Positions 16,005 through 24,489 are shown, counted from the first letter of the stretch. The stretch is DNA of 42,623 nucleotides from Lutibacter sp. (GCF_021647475.1 NZ_JAKIUR010000024.1:1-42623); one strand, 5' to 3'. The notes: generated by a model not told the origin, from the sequence alone. Numbers and translations: made by a program.

Positions 16005-16760
16005 ATGCCTAATAAAACTGCTTTTATAACAGGAGCAACCTCAGGAATTGGAAGAGCAACTGCCAAAATTCTTGCAAAAAATAATATCAATTTAATTTTA
16101 TGTGGAAGACGAAAAGAAAGATTAACTGCTTTAAAAGAAGCATTAAGTAAACTTACAAAAGTTACCACCTTGCAATTTGATGTTCGTAATAAAACAGAAG
16201 TATTTAATGCGGTAAATTCTCTTCCTAAAGAATTCCAAAATATTGATATTTTAATAAATAATGCCGGTAACGCACATGGTTTAAGCACTATTCAAGATGG
16301 AAATTTAGACGATTGGGATGCTATGATTGATGGTAACGTAAAAGGCTTGTTATATGTTACCAAAGCAATTCTTCCAAAAATGATTGCCAAAAATGATGGA
16401 TTTATTATAAATATAGGCTCCATTGCAGGTAAAGAAGTTTATCCTAATGGAAATGTATATTGTGCATCTAAGTTTGCTGTAAACGCTTTAAATAAAGCTA
16501 TGCGTATAGATTTAAATAAACACAATATTAGAGTTTGTGCTATTCATCCTGGTGCCGTAGAAACTGAATTTTCTGAAGTTCGTTTTAAAGGAGATAAAGA
16601 ACGTGCAAAATCTGTGTATTCTGGGTACAAAGCACTACAACCTGAAGACATAGCAGATATTATTTATTTTGTAATTAGCAGACCGTATCATGTAAATATT
16701 GAAGATTTAATTGTGTACCCAACAGCACAAGCCAGTGCTACTATTATAAATAAAGAATAA
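16005..16760 (+). CDS. SDR family NAD(P)-dependent oxidoreductase (YdfG-like)
   Basis: A 251-residue classical short-chain dehydrogenase with a Rossmann fold. The cofactor motif is TGATSGIG (~residues 8-15), NNAG lies near 87-90, the catalytic Ser is in NIGSIAG, and the pair Y152/K156 sits in YCASK. The motif set and length are closest to the serine 3-dehydrogenase/malonic semialdehyde reductase (YdfG) branch; the substrate remains open. First of three tightly packed genes: the next starts 2 bp after its stop. A TACCTTTA near-consensus -7 element lies at 15971-15978, just past the upstream terminator. Confidence 0.92.
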   Translation: MPNKTAFITGATSGIGRATAKILAKNNINLILCGRRKERLTALKEALSKLTKVTTLQFDVRNKTEVFNAVNSLPKEFQNIDILINNAGNAHGLSTIQDGNLDDWDAMIDGNVKGLLYVTKAILPKMIAKNDGFIINIGSIAGKEVYPNGNVYCASKFAVNALNKAMRIDLNKHNIRVCAIHPGAVETEFSEVRFKGDKERAKSVYSGYKALQPEDIADIIYFVISRPYHVNIEDLIVYPTAQASATIINKE

Positions 16761-16762
16761 GC

Positions 16763-17932
16763 ATGATTAACAAACGGCTTTTAATAAAAAATTTATTAGC
16801 TCAATCTGATGAAAATAGTTTTTACGATAAAAAACAAAAAATTTCATTAAGTTCTAAGGAAGGAAAAGCTAAGTTTTTAAAGCATGTTTGTGCATTGTCA
16901 AATTCAAATCCAGAAAATAATTCGTATTTGGTTATAGGCGTTGAAGATGAAACTAATAAAATAATAGGTGTTGATTTTTTTGATGATAGTAAAATTCAAA
17001 ATTTAATTAATGCTTATTTTGAAAATCCACCAAAAATTAATTATGAAAACATATCCTTTCCAAAATTACCACGTCATAAAGTAGTTGGTTTAGTTACTAT
17101 TTTTCCAAATAATGAAGTTACATTTTTAAAAAAATCTATTTGGAAATATGTAAAAGGTTTGGTTTTTTATAGAAGAGGTAGCAACTCTATGTCCACTTTG
17201 GGTAAATATGTACTAAAAAGTTCCAATCAAAAAATTGTAGCATCTATTGAAAAAAATGCAAGTAATAATATCCAATTAACCTTAGATGGTGTTTTTAATT
17301 TTTTTAAAAGACACCGTAAAGAATATCATCCTAAATATAAAGTGTTTAATGAACAATTTGTTTTATGCTGGGCAGGAAAACAAAAAAAAGTAGGAGATAA
17401 AATCTTTTATTCAAGGGTTGACATAGAGCTTATTAACGAGCAAGTTAGACTGTTTTATTCTGCTTTAGATGAAGTAAAAATAGAGGTTAATAGTCGATCA
17501 TTTATAATTACAGAATATCTTTATTTGCAATTAAAAGAAGTTTTTGATTACTATCCGCTTGAAAAAACAATTCTTAATTTTAAAGAAAATGGAAAATTAG
17601 ATATTGCAAGCGAATTATTATTTAATCCTCCACAATTTGATAAAGTAGCATTACTTCATCTTTTTAACAGTTGTAACACATTGCTATTAAAGCTTAAAAA
17701 GAAAACAGTATTAACTAAAAATGAAGTATTGGAATTAAATGAATTGCCAACCAATTATTTAATTTGTGTGTTAAATAATATTCCAAATGCATACCCTAAA
17801 CTCCATGAATTAGCTCCTTTATTAAAAAATAGAAAAGATAAATCTGCTTATATAAAATATAAAGAAGCGGTTAGGGTATTAAGAAAAGTTAAAAACCAAC
17901 ACGAAGAAAATGAGCATAGAAAAAGCATATAA
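16763..17932 (+). CDS. AlbA_2 (Schlafen AlbA_2) domain putative DNA-binding protein
   Basis: A 389-residue protein whose N-terminus (~18-140) matches the AlbA_2/Schlafen domain: SSKEGKAKFLKHVCALSNS, then YLVIGVEDETNKIIGVD and, further on, FYRRGSNS. The remaining ~240 residues are helical and unassigned. Such proteins are variously called transcriptional regulators or ATP-binding proteins; family members bind nucleic acid, and some act in stress or defence. It sits between an SDR gene (2-bp gap) and a methyltransferase (23-bp overlap), which argues for cotranscription. No nuclease or protease domain is visible. Confidence 0.78.
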   Translation: MINKRLLIKNLLAQSDENSFYDKKQKISLSSKEGKAKFLKHVCALSNSNPENNSYLVIGVEDETNKIIGVDFFDDSKIQNLINAYFENPPKINYENISFPKLPRHKVVGLVTIFPNNEVTFLKKSIWKYVKGLVFYRRGSNSMSTLGKYVLKSSNQKIVASIEKNASNNIQLTLDGVFNFFKRHRKEYHPKYKVFNEQFVLCWAGKQKKVGDKIFYSRVDIELINEQVRLFYSALDEVKIEVNSRSFIITEYLYLQLKEVFDYYPLEKTILNFKENGKLDIASELLFNPPQFDKVALLHLFNSCNTLLLKLKKKTVLTKNEVLELNELPTNYLICVLNNIPNAYPKLHELAPLLKNRKDKSAYIKYKEAVRVLRKVKNQHEENEHRKSI

Positions 17933-18539
17933 TTCTTGGGCAAAAATCTACGATACCAATAAAAACGAAACAAGAGATTTAGACAAAAAATCAACCATTA
18001 AAATTTTAAAAAATTATCCTTTTGAAACTGTTTTAGAATTAGGATGTGGAACAGGAAAAAATACGGTATGGTTGTCAACAAAAGCTAAAAAAATTATTGC
18101 ATTAGATTTTTCTCAAAAAATGTTGAATAAAGCTAAGAAAAAGATTCAAAATGATGATGTAATATTTAAAAAAGCAAATTTGTTAAATAATTGGGAAGTT
18201 GAAAATGAATTTGCTGATTTAATAACTTCAAGTTTAACTCTTGAACACATTAAAGATTTAAACTTTATTTTTAGTCAGGCTCACCTAAAATTAAAAACCA
18301 ATGGAATTTTTTTTATTAATGAATTACATCCATTTAAACAATACAGTGGCAGTAAAGCAAGGTTTGATTCTGAAAAAGGAACTAAAGTATTAGAAGTTTA
18401 CACCCATCATATTTCTGATTATATAAATTCTGCAAAGGAAAATGGTTTTAAATTGAAAGAAATTTATGAACAATTTGACGATTCAAACAGAAATGAAATA
18501 CCAAGATTAATCTCTTTTATTTTTAAAAAAATTGATTGA
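17910..18539 (+). CDS. Class I SAM-dependent methyltransferase
   Basis: A 209-residue protein with motif I ELGCGTG at residues 43-49, an acidic residue ending strand 2 (IALDFSQKML), and motif IV-like ADLITSSLTLEHI (~101-113). It begins AYNSWAKIYDTNKNETRDLD, typical of small-molecule methyltransferases. The ATG lies inside the end of the AlbA_2 gene (23-bp overlap), so translation is probably coupled. The substrate is unknown. Confidence 0.88.
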   Translation: MSIEKAYNSWAKIYDTNKNETRDLDKKSTIKILKNYPFETVLELGCGTGKNTVWLSTKAKKIIALDFSQKMLNKAKKKIQNDDVIFKKANLLNNWEVENEFADLITSSLTLEHIKDLNFIFSQAHLKLKTNGIFFINELHPFKQYSGSKARFDSEKGTKVLEVYTHHISDYINSAKENGFKLKEIYEQFDDSNRNEIPRLISFIFKKID

Positions 18540-18560
18540 TTAAAATTTAACTATAAAAAA

Positions 18561-18689
18561 AGGCTATCTAAAAAGTATTGAAAACCGTCATTCTGAACTT
18601 GTTTCAGAATCTCATCTTGCTGATTACCAGTGATTATGAGAACCTGAAACAAGTTCAGGTTGACGAAAATTTTACTTTTTAGACAGCCT
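18561..18689 (+). repeat. 129-bp palindromic dispersed repeat, copy 1
   Basis: The ends are inverted repeats: AGGCTATCTAAAAAGTA (18561-18577) against TACTTTTTAGACAGCCT (18673-18689), one mismatch. The interior carries GTCATTCTGAACTTGTTTC and its inverted partner GAAACAAGTTCAG, so nearly the entire unit folds on itself. It lies between two convergent genes and could terminate both. A second copy is at 41158-41286 with its central 70 bp in the opposite orientation. Confidence 0.9.
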
Positions 18690-18713
18690 CTTCTAAATAT
18701 TTATTATAAACTA

Positions 18714-20264
18714 TTACAAATCAAATTTTATACCTTGTGCTAAAGGTAATTCCGTAGTATAATTTATGGTATTTGTTTGCCTTCTCATATATACTTTCCA
18801 AGCATCAGAACCTGATTCTCTTCCGCCACCAGTTTCTTTTTCACCACCAAAAGCACCACCAATTTCAGCACCAGAAGTTCCAATATTTACATTTGCAATA
18901 CCACAATCTGATCCAGCTTGTGAAAGGAATTTTTCGGCTTCACGTAAATTATTGGTCATAATTGCTGATGAAAGTCCTTGAACTACTCCGTTTTGAATTT
19001 CAATGGCATTTTCAACATCACCACTATATTTAATTAAATATAATACTGGAGCAAAAGTTTCATTTTGAACAATTTCAAAACTATTTTTTGCTTCTGCAAT
19101 TGCTGGTTTAACATAACAACCACTTTCAAATCCTTCACCTTCTAAAACACCACCTTCAACAACTAAATTTCCCCCTTCATCAACTACTTGTTGTAATGCA
19201 TTTTGATACAATTTTACAGCATCTTTATCAATAAGTGGTCCCATATGAATTTCTTCATCTAATGGATTACCAATTTTTATTTGTTTATACGCAGCTACTA
19301 AAGCCTCTTTTACTTTATCGTAAATAGATTCGTGAATTATTAATCTACGAGTTGAAGTACAACGTTGTCCGGCAGTACCAACAGCACCAAATACAGCACC
19401 AATAACGGTCATTTTAACATCGGCATCTGGAGTAACGATTATTGCATTGTTTCCTCCTAATTCTAACAAACTTCTACCTAAACGCTCAGCAACTGTTTTT
19501 GCAACAATTTTTCCCATTCTAATAGAACCTGTTGCTGAAATTAGTGCAACTTGTTTATTAGTAGTCATATATTCCCCTACTTTATAATTTCCATTTACAA
19601 TATTTGAAATTCCTTCAGGTAAATTATTTTCTTTTAATACTCCTGAAATTATATTTTGACAAGCAATACTACAAAGCGGTGCTTTTTCTGAAGCTTTCCA
19701 TATACAAACATCACCAGCAATCCAAGCTAAAGCAGTATTCCAAGCCCAAACCGCTACTGGAAAGTTAAAAGCTGAAATAATTCCAACAATTCCTAAAGGA
19801 TGATATTGATCGTACATTCTATGTCCGGGACGTTCAGAATGAAGTGTTGAACCTTGTAATTGGCGAGATAAGCCAACTGCAAAATCACAGATATCTATCA
19901 TTTCTTGAACTTCGCCTAAACCTTCTTGCAAAGATTTTCCCATTTCATAGGAAACTAATTCTCCTAAAGGATGCTTTAATGCTCTTAATTTTAACCCGAA
20001 TTGACGAACAATTTCTCCACGTTGAGGAGCTGGCACCAAACGCCAAGTTTTAAAAGCAGTTTGTGCAGTGGTTATTACTTTATCAAAATCTTCTTTGGTA
20101 GTTGTAGTAACCTTTCCAATTAAATTTCCATCTACTGGTGAAACGGAATCAATTATTTCTCCATCTCCAAAAAAATTAGTTCCAGTTGAAGTTCCTTGAT
20201 TTAGATGTTTAACACCTAATAAATCAAGTGATTTTTGTATTGTTTTATCTATTGTTGTTTCCAT
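18714..20264 (-). CDS. amaB: ALDH7-type aldehyde dehydrogenase (alpha-aminoadipic semialdehyde dehydrogenase-like)
   Basis: A 516-residue NAD(P)-dependent aldehyde dehydrogenase. Catalytic residues are C302 in GQRCTSTRR and E268 in LELGGNN; FNFPVAVWAWNTALAW (~167-182) and GGAFGGEKETGGGRESGSD near the C-terminus (~472-490) place it in the ALDH7 (antiquitin/AmaB) group, which oxidises alpha-aminoadipic semialdehyde/piperideine-6-carboxylate in lysine breakdown. No other lysine-catabolic gene is nearby, so the physiological substrate is inferred from family only. Monocistronic, with the palindromic repeat downstream. Confidence 0.88.
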   Translation of the reverse strand: METTIDKTIQKSLDLLGVKHLNQGTSTGTNFFGDGEIIDSVSPVDGNLIGKVTTTTKEDFDKVITTAQTAFKTWRLVPAPQRGEIVRQFGLKLRALKHPLGELVSYEMGKSLQEGLGEVQEMIDICDFAVGLSRQLQGSTLHSERPGHRMYDQYHPLGIVGIISAFNFPVAVWAWNTALAWIAGDVCIWKASEKAPLCSIACQNIISGVLKENNLPEGISNIVNGNYKVGEYMTTNKQVALISATGSIRMGKIVAKTVAERLGRSLLELGGNNAIIVTPDADVKMTVIGAVFGAVGTAGQRCTSTRRLIIHESIYDKVKEALVAAYKQIKIGNPLDEEIHMGPLIDKDAVKLYQNALQQVVDEGGNLVVEGGVLEGEGFESGCYVKPAIAEAKNSFEIVQNETFAPVLYLIKYSGDVENAIEIQNGVVQGLSSAIMTNNLREAEKFLSQAGSDCGIANVNIGTSGAEIGGAFGGEKETGGGRESGSDAWKVYMRRQTNTINYTTELPLAQGIKFDL

Positions 20265-20298
20265 AATAGGATTTTTTATACGATTGTTTGTGATGTTG

Positions 20299-20306
20299 CA
20301 AAATTA
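20299..20306 (-). promoter_or_regulatory. Bacteroidota-type -7 element for the ALDH7 gene
   Basis: On the minus strand this reads TAATTTTG (TAnnTTTG), 34 bp upstream of the ATG at 20264. Confidence 0.45.
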
Positions 20307-20331
20307 CAAATAATAATATGGTTTAAAAAGA

Positions 20332-20359
20332 AAAGCCGTTTCAAAATAGAAACGGCTTT
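20332..20359 (-). terminator. Rho-independent terminator of the sigma/barrel operon
   Basis: AAAGCCGTTTC (20332-20342) pairs perfectly with GAAACGGCTTT (20349-20359) around a 6-nt loop. On the minus strand it is followed by a T-run, 40 bp past the stop of the barrel gene at 20400. Confidence 0.85.
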
Positions 20360-20399
20360 CTTCATTCAATATTTGGTAACCAACCAAATAATAAACCAA

Positions 20400-21584
20400 C
20401 TAAAACTTATAATTTATCCCTGTGTAAACTCCTAAATAATAAGGCAATAAACTGCCAGAGTTTTTTGAAAAGGTATTTGTTTGAACCTTAAACATTGGTG
20501 AAACGTTTAAGTATAAATTTTTATGAATTAAGTAATCAATATCAACCCCAATGTTACCACTAAAGTTAATAGATCTTAAGTTATTAGACGATCCTAAACT
20601 TTGCGTATAATCTGGAGTTTCTATAAATACTTCGTCTCTGTTTAGTAATAACGTACTAAAACCACCAACTAAATTAACACCAAATTTACCGTTAGTAACA
20701 TTGTATTTTATTTCTACAGGAATTTCGACATAACCAAAAACCTGATTCAAGCTACCTGTTGTGTTTAATTCTTTAGATGATTTAGTGTCTTTTCCTAAGT
20801 TTGTGCTACTTAAAATATTAGACAATCCAACAACTGTAACTCCAGGTGTTACATAAACATTGTTAGTTGTAAATCCTAAATTTATTAAATTAACACCCGA
20901 TTGCAATGTGAATTTTTTATTTAATTGATATGCAATTTTAACTCCATACGAATAGGAGGAATTTCCTGAAGATGAATTATTTTTAAATTGACCATCAATA
21001 CCTGAACCGCTTCCAAAAGAATTCATATAAATTGGTGCATATACCGTGGCTACTGTAAATTTTGCATTGTTTAAATCATTTTTAGAAACTTTCTTTTCAA
21101 CCTTTTTTTGCAAAGGTAAATTTTTAGTATCTGCTAAATATTCAGGAAGTGTTTTTGTGGTGGTTTGTTTCTCGGCAATATTGGTGTTTTCTTCAATCTT
21201 TAAATTATGCTCTACAGGTTTTTCTGTGATAGTTTTTGGTTTTACCTTATGGTTAACTGTTTTTGCAATAATTGTTTTTTTAGTATTAGTTTCAAATGGT
21301 TTTAAAGTATCTGACTCATTTGCAACTGTCGATTTTGCAGAAGGTAATTTAAATAAATTTCCAGTGAAATTATTTGTAGGCAATATATAAATAGCTCCTA
21401 TACTTATAAACAGCATAATAAGTGCCGCAATACTAGCAAACTTTACCCAAAGAGGAATTCTTCTTTTTTGCGGAAAATCTGTTAAATTATTTTCAATACC
21501 GCTCCAAACTTTATTTGGTGGAGATACTTCATAATCTTTCAGTTTCTCTTGAAATAACCTATCAATATTTTTAAAATCGCTCAC
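20400..21584 (-). CDS. Outer-membrane-barrel-like protein with a cytoplasmic anti-sigma-like N-terminus
   Basis: A 394-residue protein with a split architecture. Residues 1-45 are soluble and carry EVSPPNKVWSGIENNL (~19-34), a motif common next to ECF sigma factors in Bacteroidota; one membrane helix spans ~46-68. A Lys/Thr-rich linker (~75-165) leads to a ~210-residue beta-strand-rich domain resembling PorT/OmpW-like barrels (for example FGYVEIPVEIKYNVTNGKFG and LGVYTGINYKF at the end). It begins 9 bp after the sigma gene, so it is probably that factor's anti-sigma or sensor. A barrel domain tethered to the inner membrane is odd; it may be a periplasmic beta-sandwich instead. Confidence 0.75.
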   Translation of the reverse strand: MSDFKNIDRLFQEKLKDYEVSPPNKVWSGIENNLTDFPQKRRIPLWVKFASIAALIMLFISIGAIYILPTNNFTGNLFKLPSAKSTVANESDTLKPFETNTKKTIIAKTVNHKVKPKTITEKPVEHNLKIEENTNIAEKQTTTKTLPEYLADTKNLPLQKKVEKKVSKNDLNNAKFTVATVYAPIYMNSFGSGSGIDGQFKNNSSSGNSSYSYGVKIAYQLNKKFTLQSGVNLINLGFTTNNVYVTPGVTVVGLSNILSSTNLGKDTKSSKELNTTGSLNQVFGYVEIPVEIKYNVTNGKFGVNLVGGFSTLLLNRDEVFIETPDYTQSLGSSNNLRSINFSGNIGVDIDYLIHKNLYLNVSPMFKVQTNTFSKNSGSLLPYYLGVYTGINYKF

Positions 21585-21593
21585 TACTATTAT

Positions 21594-22130
21594 TTAAATA
21601 GATTGTTGTCCTTGTTGGTATGCTTCAATTTTCTGTTTTAAAATGCCTCTTGCTCTTGCTAAATTTGATTTTGACGTGCCTTCAGCAATACGCAGCATTT
21701 CAGAAATTTCTCTATGTGAATAACCATCTAATACATAAAGGTTAAAAACCAATCGGTATCGTTCTGGTAATTCGTGAATGAGATTCAACAAAAAATCTAA
21801 AGAAAGTTCATCTTCTTCAACATCAACAACTACTTCATCAGGAATCTCATCCGTAATAATATTTAACACATTTTTTTTTCGATATTTAATCAAAATGGTG
21901 TTAATCATAACACGCTTAAGCCAGCCTTCAAACGAACCTTTAAAACTAAACTGATCAATTTTATTGAAAATAGTTATAAAACCATCTTGAAAATTGTCTT
22001 CAGCTTCGTGCTTATTTCTTGAATATTTAAGGCATATTGAAAATAATTTATCACCAAAAAGCTGATAAATTTCTTTTTGCGCCTTTCTGTCGTTTTTAGC
22101 ACACTGTTTTATGAGTTTATTTAACCCCAA
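21594..22130 (-). CDS. ECF-type RNA polymerase sigma factor
   Basis: A 178-residue sigma-70 family protein with only regions 2 and 4. Region 2 (~25-90) contains RNKHEAEDNFQDGFITIFNK and FEGWLKRVMINTILIKYRKK; region 4 (~115-168) contains LPERYRLVFNLYVLDGYSH and a helix-turn-helix, EISEMLRIAEGTSKSNLARA. The two are joined by an acidic linker. Heads a two-gene unit with the membrane-anchored barrel-like protein. Confidence 0.92.
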   Translation of the reverse strand: MGLNKLIKQCAKNDRKAQKEIYQLFGDKLFSICLKYSRNKHEAEDNFQDGFITIFNKIDQFSFKGSFEGWLKRVMINTILIKYRKKNVLNIITDEIPDEVVVDVEEDELSLDFLLNLIHELPERYRLVFNLYVLDGYSHREISEMLRIAEGTSKSNLARARGILKQKIEAYQQGQQSI

Positions 22131-22190
22131 ACTTTTGTGTTATTTAGTATTAAGATTCCTAAAAATATAATAGGTTGCGTAAATTTACAT

Positions 22191-22198
22191 TACTTTTG
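22191..22198 (+). promoter_or_regulatory. Bacteroidota-type -7 element for the LuxE-like gene
   Basis: TACTTTTG matches TAnnTTTG and lies 18 bp upstream of the ATG at 22217, in the 86-bp gap between divergent genes. Confidence 0.5.
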
Positions 22199-22216
22199 TA
22201 GTGATTTCCAAATTTT

Positions 22217-23194
22217 ATGACAAAAAAGAACATTTTTAACATAAGTAATCATGTTGATTTTGAGAAAGTTAGTGTTGAAATATTTCAATTTCAAGCTACT
22301 CATAATTTGGTATATAAATCCTTTTTAAATTACTTAAAAATTGACATAAAAAACGTAAAAAAACTTTCTCAAATTCCTTTTTTACCTATTCAGTTTTTTA
22401 AATCTCACAAAATTTTATCCTCAAAAAATAATGTAACAGAAGTTTTTTTAAGTAGTGGAACTACTGGTATGCAGCAAAGTAAACATTATGTTACTGATAT
22501 TGAATTATATGAGCAAAGTTTTAAAAAAGGTTTTGAATATTTTTATGGAAACATAGCAAATTATACGGTTTTAGCGTTGTTACCTTCTTATTTAGAGCGT
22601 GAAGGATCTTCATTAATTTATATGGTGAATGCTTTAATAAAAGATTCTAAAAAAAAAGAAAGTGGATTTTATCTTCATAATTTAAAGGAATTAGCCACTA
22701 AACTTAAAAACTTAGATAAAGTAAACGAAAAAGTATTGTTAATTGGCGTTTCTTATGCATTGTTAGATTTGATTGAATTTCAAAAATTCAAATTAAAAAA
22801 CACAGTTATCATGGAAACTGGTGGCATGAAAGGAAGACGAAAAGAAATGATTAGAGAAGAATTGCATCAAATATTACGTGAAGGATTTGGAGTTAAAACT
22901 ATTCATTCAGAATATGGAATGACCGAATTATTAAGTCAAGCGTATTCAAAAGGAAATGGCATTTTTGAATGTCCGCCGTGGATGAAAATTTTAATTCGAG
23001 ATACTGAAGATGCTTTAACCTTATTGCCTAAAGGAAAATCGGGTGGAATTAATGTGATAGATTTAGCAAATATAAATTCGTGCTCATTTATTGCTACGCA
23101 AGATTTAGGGAAAATTCATCCAAACAACACTTTTGAAGTTTTAGGAAGGTTTGATAATTCAGATATTAGAGGTTGTAATTTAATGGTGTTTTAG
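22217..23194 (+). CDS. LuxE/PaaK family acyl-protein synthetase-like enzyme
   Basis: A 325-residue adenylate-forming enzyme. The phosphate-binding loop is SSGTTG at residues 79-84; further family landmarks are METGGMKGRRKEM (~200-212) and HSEYGMTELLSQAY (~230-243), matching the LuxE acyl-protein synthetase branch. LuxE activates a fatty acid and passes it to the LuxC reductase, but no luxC or luxD is here, so the acceptor is unknown. In Bacteroidota such stand-alone genes are often labelled acyl transferase. Divergent from the ECF sigma gene; a repeat copy follows it. Confidence 0.85.
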   Translation: MTKKNIFNISNHVDFEKVSVEIFQFQATHNLVYKSFLNYLKIDIKNVKKLSQIPFLPIQFFKSHKILSSKNNVTEVFLSSGTTGMQQSKHYVTDIELYEQSFKKGFEYFYGNIANYTVLALLPSYLEREGSSLIYMVNALIKDSKKKESGFYLHNLKELATKLKNLDKVNEKVLLIGVSYALLDLIEFQKFKLKNTVIMETGGMKGRRKEMIREELHQILREGFGVKTIHSEYGMTELLSQAYSKGNGIFECPPWMKILIRDTEDALTLLPKGKSGGINVIDLANINSCSFIATQDLGKIHPNNTFEVLGRFDNSDIRGCNLMVF

Positions 23195-23211
23195 AATTGT
23201 TTTAATTTTAT

Positions 23212-23426
23212 TCTAATAACCTTAGTTCGACCTAAGGATTTACTTTAAATAACTAAAAATAAAAATGTCATTGCGAAAATTATAAACGTAGTACTATAAT
23301 TTGAAGTAATCTTTTCATAAAAATGAGATTGCTTCCTTATTTCGCTTTGCTTCATTCATCGCAATGACGTAGCTTGTTGATTTTCTGTACACAATTTGTT
23401 TCTTACATCGAACTCAGGTTGTTAAG
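23212..23426 (-). repeat. Full copy of the ~215-bp nested-palindrome repeat, opposite orientation
   Basis: The reverse complement aligns end to end with 14076-14291, with only scattered substitutions and one or two indels. The same nested inverted pairs (GTCATTG/CAATGAC and gaagcaat-type arms) are present. It fills the space between the convergent LuxE-like and nudK genes and includes the last two codons and the stop of nudK. Confidence 0.88.
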
Positions 23427-23998
23427 TTTTTAATTTTTGCATGTTGCAATAGAATAATAGTTTTAGCATCTTTAATTTCACCAGAATAAATCATGTTTAA
23501 TGCTTTTTCAAAAGGAATTTCTAAAACTTCTATTTCTTCGGATTCTTCTTCTAAACCACCACCTTCTGAAATTTTCATAGTTTCATTAATTTCAGCGATA
23601 AAATAATGTATTTTCTCAGTTACTGCACCCGGTGTAGAATAAATTTCAAATACTTTTTTAGGATTTTTTATTTGATATCCTGTTTCTTCTTCGGCTTCAT
23701 TTTTAATACAAGTTATAGGATCGTTTTCATCTAATAATCCGGCACAAACTTCAATCATCATTCCATCAACATTTCCATTTAAAAAACTAGGCATTCTAAA
23801 TTGTTTGGTTAGAATTACTGTATTTTTAATCGGATTATATAATAAAATGGCGGCACCATCACCTCTATTATAACTTTCTCTATTTTGATTTTTCCAAATT
23901 CCATCTTTAGTTTTATAATCAAAATTTACCTTATCTAAAATATAATGGTTGTTAGATAAATTTTTGATACTCTTAATTTTAACTTTAGAATTAGCCAT
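23414..23998 (-). CDS. nudK: NUDIX hydrolase, GDP-mannose pyrophosphatase-like (NudK)
   Basis: A 194-residue Nudix hydrolase. The Nudix box reads GLLDENDPITCIKNEAEEET (then GY, ~91-112), the compact version found in E. coli NudK, and FEIYSTPGAVTEKIHYFIAEI downstream is also NudK-like. NudK hydrolyses GDP-mannose and related sugar nucleotides; ADP-ribose activity is an alternative. Its last residues LTT and stop codon are read from the end of a dispersed repeat, so the native C-terminus may have been changed. First codon is 15 bp after elaA. Confidence 0.88.
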   Translation of the reverse strand: MANSKVKIKSIKNLSNNHYILDKVNFDYKTKDGIWKNQNRESYNRGDGAAILLYNPIKNTVILTKQFRMPSFLNGNVDGMMIEVCAGLLDENDPITCIKNEAEEETGYQIKNPKKVFEIYSTPGAVTEKIHYFIAEINETMKISEGGGLEEESEEIEVLEIPFEKALNMIYSGEIKDAKTIILLQHAKIKNLTT

Positions 23999-24013
23999 TT
24001 TTTTAGTTTGTAA

Positions 24014-24457
24014 TTATTTTTTTATCATAGCAATATGAGGAATATCGTCTTCTAAATATTCTTTTCCTGTTTGCTGAAATCCGTGGGAATTATAAAATTT
24101 AATTAAATAGGTTTGTGCAGAAATTTTAATAGTAGTTTCTTTAAAAATAGTTTCAATAGCTTTTATGGATGCAACCGTTATTTTATGTCCAAAACCAAAT
24201 TGTCTTTCATTTTTTTTAACTACAACTCTTCCAATACTAGCTTCTAAAAAATAATCTCCTGGTTTAAAAATTCGGGTATAAGCAACAACTTTATCATTTT
24301 TAATTCCAATAACATGCCACGCTTTTTGATCTTTAAAATCAATATCCTGATACACACAATTTTGTTCTACTACAAAAACTTCTGAACGTAATTGTAAAAT
24401 TTCATAAAGTTCATTTTTGGTTAGTTCTGAAAAAGATTTAATTAAAATTTTTAACAT
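24014..24457 (-). CDS. elaA: GNAT family acetyltransferase, ElaA-like
   Basis: A 147-residue GNAT-fold protein of the ElaA subgroup. ElaA hallmarks are ELYEILQLRSEVFVVEQNCVY (~17-37), then QDIDFKDQKAWHVIG, and the acetyl-CoA-binding segment IGRVVVKKNERQFGFGHKI (~75-93). It ends with FYNSHGFQQTGKEYLEDDIPH. The substrate is unknown for the family. Sits between rpiB (32 bp upstream) and nudK (15 bp downstream) on the minus strand, probably one transcript. Confidence 0.88.
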   Translation of the reverse strand: MLKILIKSFSELTKNELYEILQLRSEVFVVEQNCVYQDIDFKDQKAWHVIGIKNDKVVAYTRIFKPGDYFLEASIGRVVVKKNERQFGFGHKITVASIKAIETIFKETTIKISAQTYLIKFYNSHGFQQTGKEYLEDDIPHIAMIKK

Positions 24458-24489
24458 TAATATTATTTATAAATTACATTAACTGTATT

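Noticed and set aside
15917..16288. Minus-strand open frame opposite the start of the SDR gene
   Set aside because: It runs through the terminator and the antisense of the conserved Rossmann motif; no family resemblance.
21046..21390. Plus-strand 114-codon frame opposite the barrel-protein linker
   Set aside because: It is the hydrophobic antisense reading of a Lys/Thr/Glu-rich linker, not a real membrane protein.
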